A stretch of 11,759 nt of DNA from Bacteroidota bacterium (GTDB taxonomy: Bacteria > Bacteroidota > Bacteroidia > Bacteroidales > GCA-2748055). The position numbers and the translations under genes are program-made. This document shows, in pieces, positions 1-5,187 of this stretch. The stretch covers positions 1 to 11,759 of the forward strand of contig DAOWNM010000049.1 of assembly GCA_030642565.1 (NCBI GenBank), written 5' to 3'. Every line of letters begins with the position of its first letter. Position 1 is the first letter of the stretch. The notes beneath the pieces were generated by a model that was not told where the DNA came from, ran no database searches, and saw only the letters and a list, made by a program, of their open reading frames with translations.

Positions 1-56
1 AACCCACGACCTGCTGATTACAAATCAGCTGCTCTGACCAACTGAGCTACATCGGC
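1..56 (-). tRNA. tRNA-Thr (anticodon UGU), 3' end cut off by the window edge
   Basis: Read on the minus strand, the cloverleaf starts at 56 with acceptor strand GCCGATG, then TA, D-stem GCTC/GAGC around loop AGTTGGTCA, anticodon stem GCTGA/TCAGC around the 7-base loop TTTGTAA (anticodon TGT, threonine), variable loop AGGTC and the start of the T-stem GTGGG. The rest of the T-arm and the 3' acceptor strand lie beyond position 1. The gene has its own promoter just upstream (100-130). From memory of Bacteroidota genomes, a tRNA-Thr at this spot usually opens a tRNA cluster leading into tuf and the secE-nusG-ribosomal protein-rpoBC region. That is an inference about what lies off the left edge. 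Confidence 0.93.
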
Positions 57-99
57 AATCAAAGAACGTCAACGAAATATACCCTCCAAAATCGGTTCG

Positions 100-130
100 C
101 AAATGTATGAAAATTTTAAAACTATCACAA
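100..130 (-). promoter_or_regulatory. Bacteroidota sigma-70-type promoter for tRNA-Thr
   Basis: On the minus strand TACATTTG (100-107) matches the Bacteroidota -7 consensus TAnnTTTG exactly. A TTG at 128-130 lies 20 bases upstream, the expected spacing for the -33 element. Transcription would start near position 93, leaving a leader of roughly 35-40 bases before the mature tRNA 5' end at 56. The position and both boxes fit; activity is inferred. Confidence 0.65.
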
Positions 131-160
131 AAAAAAAAGTCTCTTTTTAATATGCCATAA

Positions 161-185
161 AAAAAGCTGCCGGAGCAGCCTTTTT
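161..185 (-). terminator. Intrinsic terminator after hpf
   Basis: On the minus strand the stem GCTGC / GCAGC (175-179 with 166-170) closes a TCCG tetraloop and is followed by a run of T residues (complement of the A run ending at 165). An A run (complement of 181-185) precedes the stem, so the stem can extend by A-T pairs. It begins 16 bases after the hpf stop codon and ends the rpsU-xerC-hpf transcript before the tRNA promoter. The symmetric A/T flanks could also allow it to work on the plus strand. Confidence 0.85.
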
Positions 186-201
186 AACAAGTTTATATGG
201 G

Positions 202-504
202 TTATTTTTTTCTGATTTTCTCCTTTCGTTTCACAAGTTGCTTCCTCAAAGCATCGATAGAGAGGTCGGTGGCCTCCTCAAATGTTTTACACTGTTTTTT
301 CGCAAATACCGACCGCCCTTTCACATCAAGTTTGATCTCTACAAGCTTGTTTTCTCGATCGGACGTATCCTTATCCAGTCTTAGGAAAATCTCTGCACCC
401 AGAATGTCATCAAAAACAGTAGGCAACTTCTTGACTTTGGTGTCAATGAAACTTAACAGTTTCTCATCTGCGTCAAACCGAATCGAATGCATCTTAATAT
501 CCAT
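202..504 (-). CDS. hpf: Short-form ribosome hibernation promoting factor (HPF/RaiA family)
   Basis: A 100-residue protein with the HPF/YfiA (RaiA) pattern: a short beta strand at 1-9, a first amphipathic helix (about 12-27, ending in KVKKLP), beta strands around 36-45, 53-63 and 66-70, and a second helix (about 74-93) with the typical FEEATDLSIDALRKQL sequence and a basic tail KRKEKIRKK. Such proteins bind the 30S decoding channel and block translation in stationary or stressed cells. At 100 residues this is the short form, without the C-terminal dimerisation domain of long HPF. It is the last gene of the rpsU-xerC-hpf operon, 15 bases after xerC and just before a terminator. Start choice is firm: the ATG at 504 is preceded by a strong Shine-Dalgarno sequence, which no other gene in the window has. 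Confidence 0.88.
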   Translation of the reverse strand: MDIKMHSIRFDADEKLLSFIDTKVKKLPTVFDDILGAEIFLRLDKDTSDRENKLVEIKLDVKGRSVFAKKQCKTFEEATDLSIDALRKQLVKRKEKIRKK

Positions 505-519
505 AAGTACCTCCTTCTT
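505..519 (-). promoter_or_regulatory. Strong Shine-Dalgarno sequence in front of hpf
   Basis: The whole 15-base gap between the xerC stop (TAA, 520-522) and the hpf ATG is occupied by AAGAAGGAGGTACTT on the minus strand. It contains AAGGAGGT, an almost full complement to the 16S rRNA 3' tail, ending about 5 bases before the ATG. All other start regions in the window (rpsU, xerC, HhH gene, symporter, aldolase, tamL, trmH-like, porT, purL, SDR) lack a GGAGG-type site. That is normal for Bacteroidota, where the anti-SD is largely occluded on the ribosome. The site therefore decides the hpf start and is probably regulatory. Confidence 0.85.
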
Positions 520-1410
520 TTAAGCCCTTGGGTGGGCCTGGTTATAAATAGACTTTAGTTTCTTATATGTATTATGTGTATATACCTGCGTGGCAGAAAG
601 GTTGGCATGCCCCAGCAGCTCCTTAATGGCATTCAGGTCCGCCCCCCTGTTCAGCATGTGTGTAGCAAATGTGTGCCGGAGCACATGTGGACTCTTCTTA
701 TCCAGTGTGGTCACCATGGAGAGATATCTGTTCACGATCCTGTAGACCAGCTTATCGTAAGCCGGTCCTCCCTTCTCAGTAACAATCAGACGATCTGTTG
801 GCTTAAGCGTCACTACTTCTTTGCGTATGATCAGGTAACGCTCCATTGCCACCAATAGCTCCTCATTCAATGGTATGATCCGCTCCTTTCCCCTCTTGCC
901 TGACACCTTCACACTCTTCCCCTCCCTGTTAACAGAACCAGTTGTGAGCCCAATTAGTTCACTACGACGCATGCCGGTCTGGTAGAGCAGATCGAGCACC
1001 AAACGGTTTCTGATACCACTAAAATCCTCACCAAAATCAAATTCATCCAGTAGAAGATCCATTTTCCCCTCCTCCACAAAGGCGGGAACCCGCTTGTTTA
1101 GTTTGGGTTTTAAAACCCTCTCCATGGGATTGGAGTCAAGCGAACCCTCCTTGATAAGGTATTTACAATATGTACTCAGGGAGGTAAGTTTTCGATGGAC
1201 CGTTCGTGAACTGTATCCGGAGTCCATTAAAAAAACCACCCATGAACGGATGGTCCTAAAATGCAAATCCATACCCTCATGGTCAGTATCCTGACAGAAA
1301 GCATGGAATTGGTTCAAGTCATTTTTATAAGCTTTGACGGTATGCGCGGCATACCTCTTCTCGGCCTGCAGGTATCTCAAAAAATCATCAATCCTGGTCA
1401 TGGGCAGCAT
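520..1410 (-). CDS. xerC: XerC-like tyrosine recombinase
   Basis: A 296-residue tyrosine recombinase of usual XerC/XerD length. Residues 1-90 form the SAM-like core-binding domain (RIDDFLRYLQAEKR, then HTVKAYKNDLNQF). The catalytic domain follows from about 108. The active-site set is visible: Arg148 in TGMRRSELIGL, Lys172 in GKRGKER, His242 and Arg245 in PHVLRHTFATHML, His268 in LLGHANLSATQVYTH, and nucleophile Tyr277. The C-terminus YNQAHPRA matches the XerC tail I remember from E. coli. Xer recombinases resolve chromosome dimers at dif with FtsK at the division septum. The gene sits between rpsU and hpf, 26 bases after rpsU, an order typical of Bacteroidota, so it is a resident chromosomal enzyme and not a mobile-element integrase. 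The ATG at 1410 is used; a second ATG at 1401 is possible. No SD is present. XerC rather than XerD is an inference. Confidence 0.82.
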   Translation of the reverse strand: MLPMTRIDDFLRYLQAEKRYAAHTVKAYKNDLNQFHAFCQDTDHEGMDLHFRTIRSWVVFLMDSGYSSRTVHRKLTSLSTYCKYLIKEGSLDSNPMERVLKPKLNKRVPAFVEEGKMDLLLDEFDFGEDFSGIRNRLVLDLLYQTGMRRSELIGLTTGSVNREGKSVKVSGKRGKERIIPLNEELLVAMERYLIIRKEVVTLKPTDRLIVTEKGGPAYDKLVYRIVNRYLSMVTTLDKKSPHVLRHTFATHMLNRGADLNAIKELLGHANLSATQVYTHNTYKKLKSIYNQAHPRA

Positions 1411-1436
1411 TTAAAAGCCAGCCAAAATCCCTGGAT

Positions 1437-1628
1437 TTAATCTTCCTGCTGCTGCAATTGCTGAATATAGATAGCTTTTAGCTTCTGCTGACGCTTGGTA
1501 ATGGAAGGTTTTGTGAATGCCTGACGGCTCCTAAGTTCCTTTACTACACCGGTCTTTTCAAACTTCCGCTTGAATTTTTTTAAAGCCCTTTCAATATTCT
1601 CACCCTCTTTAATGGGAATTACAATCAT
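1437..1628 (-). CDS. rpsU: 30S ribosomal protein bS21
   Basis: A 63-residue basic protein matching bS21: IPIKEGENIERALKKFKRKF, then ELRSRQAFTKPSITKRQQ, ending in a Gln-rich tail. bS21 sits on the 30S platform beside the 16S 3' end. In Bacteroidota (Flavobacterium johnsoniae structures, recalled) it helps hide the anti-Shine-Dalgarno with a tyrosine at position 54, and Tyr54 is present here when numbering from this start. The reading frame is open to a TTG at 1658, but that TTG is part of the -7 promoter box, so translation must start downstream. The ATG at 1628 gives the family length. Leader about 20 bases, with no SD, unlike the F. johnsoniae rpsU. First gene of the rpsU-xerC-hpf operon. 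Confidence 0.92.
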   Translation of the reverse strand: MIVIPIKEGENIERALKKFKRKFEKTGVVKELRSRQAFTKPSITKRQQKLKAIYIQQLQQQED

Positions 1629-1655
1629 TTCAATCAGTTTAAAAATTTCGAGCCG

Positions 1656-1686
1656 CAAAGTTAGATATTCATATTTTAATATTCAA
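1656..1686 (-). promoter_or_regulatory. Promoter of the rpsU-xerC-hpf operon
   Basis: On the minus strand TAACTTTG (1656-1663) is an exact TAnnTTTG -7 box, with TTG (1684-1686) 20 bases upstream as the -33 element, in an AT-rich stretch. Transcription would start near 1650, about 20 bases before the rpsU ATG. The box overlaps the alternative TTG start codon at 1658, which rules that codon out on a transcript made from here. Confidence 0.7.
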
Positions 1687-1822
1687 CTAAAACCTGGTAA
1701 TTTTTTAAGGATTGAAACTGATTACAGCAATAATTATATAATTAATCCAGTAATTTTGACAAATCATTGATTCTCCATATAAATATATGTAAAAAAGAGG
1801 TGCGAGGCAATAATTAAACTGA
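1687..1822. other. AT-rich non-coding gap with a 14-base palindrome
   Basis: This stretch lies between the rpsU promoter and the end of the HhH gene transcript. It is strongly AT-rich and holds no convincing gene on either strand. It contains a perfect palindrome TAATTATATAATTA at 1731-1744 and a plus-strand TAATTTTG (1751-1758) that matches the -7 box but has no good -33 partner. No clear terminator for the fba-symporter-HhH transcript is visible. In sequence this AT-rich both boxes could be chance. Confidence 0.4.
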
Positions 1823-1912
1823 ATGGATTATCTGAGAAGCACCGGTATCCCGTTCCAGGCTTATGCCGACAGTATACTTCAGGTGGCCCGGACAGCTTCA
1901 AAATTGCTATAG
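1823..1912 (+). CDS. 29-codon ORF of unknown identity, microprotein or gene remnant
   Basis: An ATG-started frame of 29 codons ends at TAG 1910-1912, overlapping the convergent HhH gene by 6 bases. It encodes MDYLRSTGIPFQAYADSILQ followed by VARTASKLL. I do not recognise it. Its codons (CTG, ATC, CCG, TTC, CAG, GCC, GAC, GTG, CGG) look like those of the real genes around it, and its GC content jumps relative to the AT-rich DNA immediately to its left. An in-frame TGA directly precedes the ATG, so if it is a remnant of a longer protein only the C-terminal end survives. The plus-strand TAATTTTG box at 1751 could transcribe it. Chance ORF, small protein and decayed gene all remain possible. Confidence 0.2.
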   Translation: MDYLRSTGIPFQAYADSILQVARTASKLL

Positions 1913-2602
1913 GTCGAGATAAGGCAATACCCTTTGCAGGACAGAGTCCGGAAGAATGGAGTTATCCAGCAGCTCCCGGGGCGATTGAATGATTCCTTTA
2001 AAATCCCTGTAATCCACCAGGGCCTTCACATCTTCCAGTTCTAAGTAAGGGTGCCTCAGTAACTCCCTGAAAGAGGCGCTATCCAACTGAATTTTCCGGA
2101 TGGCACCTGTATCAGCATAAATCTTATCTCTGATCAGACCCAGGGTTTCATCCGGTATACCATAAACCTCCCCCAGCTGCTCCACCCTGAAAAATCCCCC
2201 CAGTAAATTTCTGTATTTAATAATACGCCCAGCATAAACAGGTCCGATACCGGGAAGAGGAAGCAGTTGTGCCGAATCGGCCCGGTTGATATCAATGGGT
2301 CGAGCAGAATTTTCGGTTTTTCCAGAATAGGTATATGGAGTGGCATAACCTGAATTGCCTGCTCCTTTCCGCCTGATGCTATCGCGCCGGGCCCTCTGAA
2401 GAGAGTCGGCACTGGCAAAGGATGCTACGATCGTTCGGGCCTCCTGCTCAAATTTCTCCATACCTTCGGGTTCGCGGTCGGGAAGAAGCTGAACTGTGAT
2501 CCTGAAAAGCAGGGAGAGAATCAGCAGCAGGGAAAGAAGAATCAGGGCCCGCTGCTCACCACGGGGAAGGAGATAAAACTCTCTGTATAGACGTTTGGAC
2601 AT
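1907..2602 (-). CDS. Membrane-anchored protein with two helix-hairpin-helix units (ComEA-like)
   Basis: A 231-residue protein. A short basic N-terminus (residues 1-18) precedes one hydrophobic segment (about 19-36, ALILLSLLLILSLLF), then a charged linker rich in Ala, Arg and Ser to about 100. Residues 103-162 form a clear helix-hairpin-helix unit (DINRADSAQLLPLPGIGPVYAGRI), the DNA-binding fold of ComEA-type proteins. Residues 169-230 repeat the pattern in degenerate form (KIQLDSASFRELLRHPY, then DVKALVDYRDFKG) without a GIG hairpin. The topology suggests the HhH units lie outside the cytoplasmic membrane, as in DNA-uptake ComEA. Proteins of this layout are common in Bacteroidota and their role is not established, so I give no gene symbol. 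It follows the symporter gene by 30 bases and is probably the last gene of the fba transcript. ATG start, no SD. Confidence 0.8.
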   Translation of the reverse strand: MSKRLYREFYLLPRGEQRALILLSLLLILSLLFRITVQLLPDREPEGMEKFEQEARTIVASFASADSLQRARRDSIRRKGAGNSGYATPYTYSGKTENSARPIDINRADSAQLLPLPGIGPVYAGRIIKYRNLLGGFFRVEQLGEVYGIPDETLGLIRDKIYADTGAIRKIQLDSASFRELLRHPYLELEDVKALVDYRDFKGIIQSPRELLDNSILPDSVLQRVLPYLDL

Positions 2603-2632
2603 TTAGGTATTGATGTGACATATTGCCACAAA

Positions 2633-4024
2633 TCACCCAATGGACGGGAAAAGGGTAATGACCTTGCTGTAGACGCCCAGAGCGAAAAGAAATGCAATGG
2701 CCAGGGGAGCCACAAATTTCACCAGGAACATGAAAATTTTATGATATCCGATCTTGTATGATCCATCACTGGAAAGCTCCCTAATGGATTTATCCCTTGA
2801 AAAGAACCAACCAATAAAGAGCACGATGAAGAATCCTCCCAGAGGAAGCATAAGGTCCGGTGAAGAATTGAAAAAGCCAAAAACATCGGATGAAACTGTA
2901 CAAAGAATTCCAAGGAATCCAACAGAGATCATCGAGAGGATGGTGGCCTTTTTACGTGACATGTTCAGCTGCTCTGAAAAATAGGCTACAATCACTTCCA
3001 GCATTGATATGGTGGATGTGATGGCAGCAAAGCAGAGCAACAGGAAAAACATAAATGCCCAGATGAGCCCGCCCGCCATATTCTGAAAGATTACAGGCAG
3101 GGTCTTATAGACCAGTTCAGGGCCCTCAGCCGGATCAATTCCAAAGGCAAATACAGCCGGGAAGATGGCGATCCCGGCAATAATGGCAACAAATGTATCA
3201 GCAGCAACCACACTTACAGCTGTACCGGCAAGATTCTCCTTCTTCTTAATATAAGAACCATAAGTGATCAGTGTACCCATCCCAATGGACAGCGAGAAAA
3301 AAGCCTGCCCCAGAGCTTCAAGAATAATCCGAAACGGTTCATCTTTGATCTGGGTAAAATCAGGTTTAAACAGGAAAACCAATCCCTCTCTTCCCCCTTC
3401 CAGCGTGACAGACCTCACCACCAGGATCAAGAGTAAAATAAGGAATATGGGCATCAGGATCTTGGCCCACTTTTCAATTCCATTCTTCACACCCGAGATA
3501 ACAATATATCCCGTGAGTAACATCATCACAACAAACCAGATGACAGGCCTCCAGATACCTGAGGTGAATGATTCATAATGGTTGCTGAAAAACTGTGTCA
3601 GAGCTGCATTATCCATGGATGCAAACCCAAACTTTTCGGGAAATAATATCCACCTTACAGACTGGATCACATATTCTAATGTCCAGCCTGCAACAACCGT
3701 ATAGAAAGAAAAGATGATAAAGACTGAGACAACTCCCAGCATACCAACCAGATGCCATTTCTTTCCCGGTGCGATCTTTTTAAATGCACCTACTGGATTT
3801 AACTGGGCAGATCGACCGATTACAAATTCGGACATCATCACCGGGATACCAATGGCTGCAACAAAAAGTAGATAGACCAACAAAAAAGCTCCACCCCCAT
3901 TTTGCCCGACTATATATGGAAACCGCCAGATGTTGCCTAACCCGATGGCAGATCCTGCCAATGCTGCAAGGACCCCAAACTTGCTGCTAAAACTTTCTCT
4001 ATCTCCGCTCCAGTCCTGCAACAT
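2633..4024 (-). CDS. Neurotransmitter:sodium symporter (NSS/SNF) family transporter, 11-helix type
   Basis: A 463-residue inner-membrane protein of the LeuT-fold NSS family, which couples Na+ entry to uptake of amino acids or related amines. TM1 (about 16-39) carries the family signature GSAIGLGNIWRFPY (24-37), supplying Na+ and substrate backbone ligands, with Asn31 matching the LeuT Na1 asparagine. Tyr108 in TM3 fits the conserved binding-site tyrosine. TM6 (about 233-257) has the unwound FFSLSIGMG motif, and TM8 carries AAITSTIS with Thr336 and Ser337 in the Na2-site positions. I count 11 membrane segments, the last ending near 451. This is the bacterial MhsT-like layout, not the 12 helices of LeuT. 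The substrate cannot be told from sequence; hydrophobic amino acids are the usual guess. The ATG lies 8 bases after the fbaA stop, so the two genes are very likely cotranscribed. Confidence 0.9.
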   Translation of the reverse strand: MLQDWSGDRESFSSKFGVLAALAGSAIGLGNIWRFPYIVGQNGGGAFLLVYLLFVAAIGIPVMMSEFVIGRSAQLNPVGAFKKIAPGKKWHLVGMLGVVSVFIIFSFYTVVAGWTLEYVIQSVRWILFPEKFGFASMDNAALTQFFSNHYESFTSGIWRPVIWFVVMMLLTGYIVISGVKNGIEKWAKILMPIFLILLLILVVRSVTLEGGREGLVFLFKPDFTQIKDEPFRIILEALGQAFFSLSIGMGTLITYGSYIKKKENLAGTAVSVVAADTFVAIIAGIAIFPAVFAFGIDPAEGPELVYKTLPVIFQNMAGGLIWAFMFFLLLCFAAITSTISMLEVIVAYFSEQLNMSRKKATILSMISVGFLGILCTVSSDVFGFFNSSPDLMLPLGGFFIVLFIGWFFSRDKSIRELSSDGSYKIGYHKIFMFLVKFVAPLAIAFLFALGVYSKVITLFPSIG

Positions 4025-4032
4025 CCTATATT

Positions 4033-5112
4033 TTAGAGCCTGTCAATGCAGTTCAGATCCTCAAAAGCCACTTTCATGCGCTCGATCAAGGACTTCTCAG
4101 ATTCCCTGAGCCAGGCCCTGGGATCATAGAACTTCTTATTGGGTTTATCTTCACCATCGGGATTTCCAATCTGTCCCTGAAGGTAGTCGTGGTTCTTTGC
4201 TTCAAAAGCACGAACACCATCCCATGTGGCCCACTGGGTATCCGTATCGATGTTCATCTTGATCACACCATAACCGATGGCCTCACGAATCTCCTCCCGG
4301 GTTGATCCTGAACCTCCATGGAACACAAAGTAAAGAGGCTTCTTGTCCAGTCCGTACTTCTCTTCAACATGTTTCTGTGAATTATCAAGGATCTTAGGAG
4401 TCAGCTTTACATTACCAGGCTTATAAACACCATGTACATTTCCAAAAGAAGCTGCAACGGTGAAGTTAGGGCTCACCTTGGAAAGCTCTTCGTAAGCGTA
4501 AGCCACATCTTCAGGCTGTGTATAGAGCAGTGAGTTGTCCATCCCGGTATTATCCACACCATCCTCTTCTCCACCGGTGCAACCCAGTTCAATCTCCAGG
4601 GTCATACCCATCTTGCTCATGCGCTCCAGATATTTTTTACAGGTCGCAATATTCTCCTCCAGTGGCTCCTCAGAGAGGTCAAGCATATGGGAGGAGAAAA
4701 GAGGTTTCCCATATTTTTCAAAATGTCTTTCACCTGCATCCAGCAAACCATCAATCCAGGGAAGTAATTTTTTTGCAGCATGGTCGGTGTGAAGAATCAC
4801 AGCAACACCATACTCTTCAGCCATATAGTGCACATGTTTTGCACCACTGACAGCACCGGCTATGGCCGCCTTCTGGTTCTCATTGGAAAGTCCTTTTCCT
4901 GCAAAAAAAACCGCTCCGCCATTGGAAAACTGGATCATTACCGGCGAGTTAACCACTTTGGCCGATTCAATAACTGCATTCACAGAGTTGGTTCCCACCA
5001 CATTTACAGCAGGAATGGCATATTCATTCTGCTTGGCAATACCAAGCACCTTCTGAACATCTTTACCCGTTACAACACCGGGTCTTACAACATCTAAAAT
5101 CTTTGTGGACAT
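4033..5112 (-). CDS. fbaA: Class II fructose-bisphosphate aldolase (class IIA)
   Basis: A 359-residue Zn-dependent aldolase, the same length as E. coli FbaA. It splits fructose 1,6-bisphosphate into dihydroxyacetone phosphate and glyceraldehyde 3-phosphate in glycolysis, and runs in reverse in gluconeogenesis. Catalytic and metal residues are in place, each one higher than E. coli numbering: Asp110 and His111 in HTDHAAKKLLPW, Glu175 and Glu182 in EIELGCTGGEEDG, His227 in GNVHGVY, His265 in FHGGSGS, and the phosphate-binding NIDTDTQW at 287-294. The protein looks complete and canonical. It has its own promoter at 5153-5182 with a leader of about 35 bases and no SD. The symporter gene follows after 8 bases and the HhH gene after that, making a likely three-gene transcript of unrelated functions. 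Confidence 0.97.
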   Translation of the reverse strand: MSTKILDVVRPGVVTGKDVQKVLGIAKQNEYAIPAVNVVGTNSVNAVIESAKVVNSPVMIQFSNGGAVFFAGKGLSNENQKAAIAGAVSGAKHVHYMAEEYGVAVILHTDHAAKKLLPWIDGLLDAGERHFEKYGKPLFSSHMLDLSEEPLEENIATCKKYLERMSKMGMTLEIELGCTGGEEDGVDNTGMDNSLLYTQPEDVAYAYEELSKVSPNFTVAASFGNVHGVYKPGNVKLTPKILDNSQKHVEEKYGLDKKPLYFVFHGGSGSTREEIREAIGYGVIKMNIDTDTQWATWDGVRAFEAKNHDYLQGQIGNPDGEDKPNKKFYDPRAWLRESEKSLIERMKVAFEDLNCIDRL

Positions 5113-5152
5113 GATAATATTTATTAGATTAATTGGGTTTGAAATGAGCGAA

Positions 5153-5182
5153 CAAAATTAGAATAAATTCTGGTAAAATCAA
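5153..5182 (-). promoter_or_regulatory. Promoter of the fbaA transcript
   Basis: On the minus strand TAATTTTG (5153-5160) is an exact TAnnTTTG -7 box and TTG (5180-5182) lies 19 bases upstream, the standard -33 spacing. It fits inside the 75-base gap between the tamL stop and the fbaA ATG. The aldolase group can therefore be transcribed independently of tamL. No terminator for tamL is visible in the same gap. Confidence 0.68.
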
Positions 5183-5187
5183 CAGAA

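Noticed and set aside
520..1410. Tyrosine recombinase as sign of an integrated mobile element
   Set aside because: XerC-type tail, housekeeping neighbours rpsU and hpf, and no attachment repeats around the nearby tRNA-Thr that I can see. It looks like the resident Xer enzyme.
1629..1658. Ten-residue N-terminal extension of bS21 starting at TTG
   Set aside because: The TTG is part of the -7 promoter box and the extension is not part of the bS21 family.
1731..1744. Perfect palindrome TAATTATATAATTA as an operator
   Set aside because: Composed only of A and T in an AT-rich gap and not next to a promoter box in use. Chance is a sufficient explanation.
1751..1758. Plus-strand TAATTTTG as a firm promoter for the 29-codon ORF
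   Set aside because: No -33 TTG at the right distance, and such a box is expected fairly often by chance in sequence this AT-rich.
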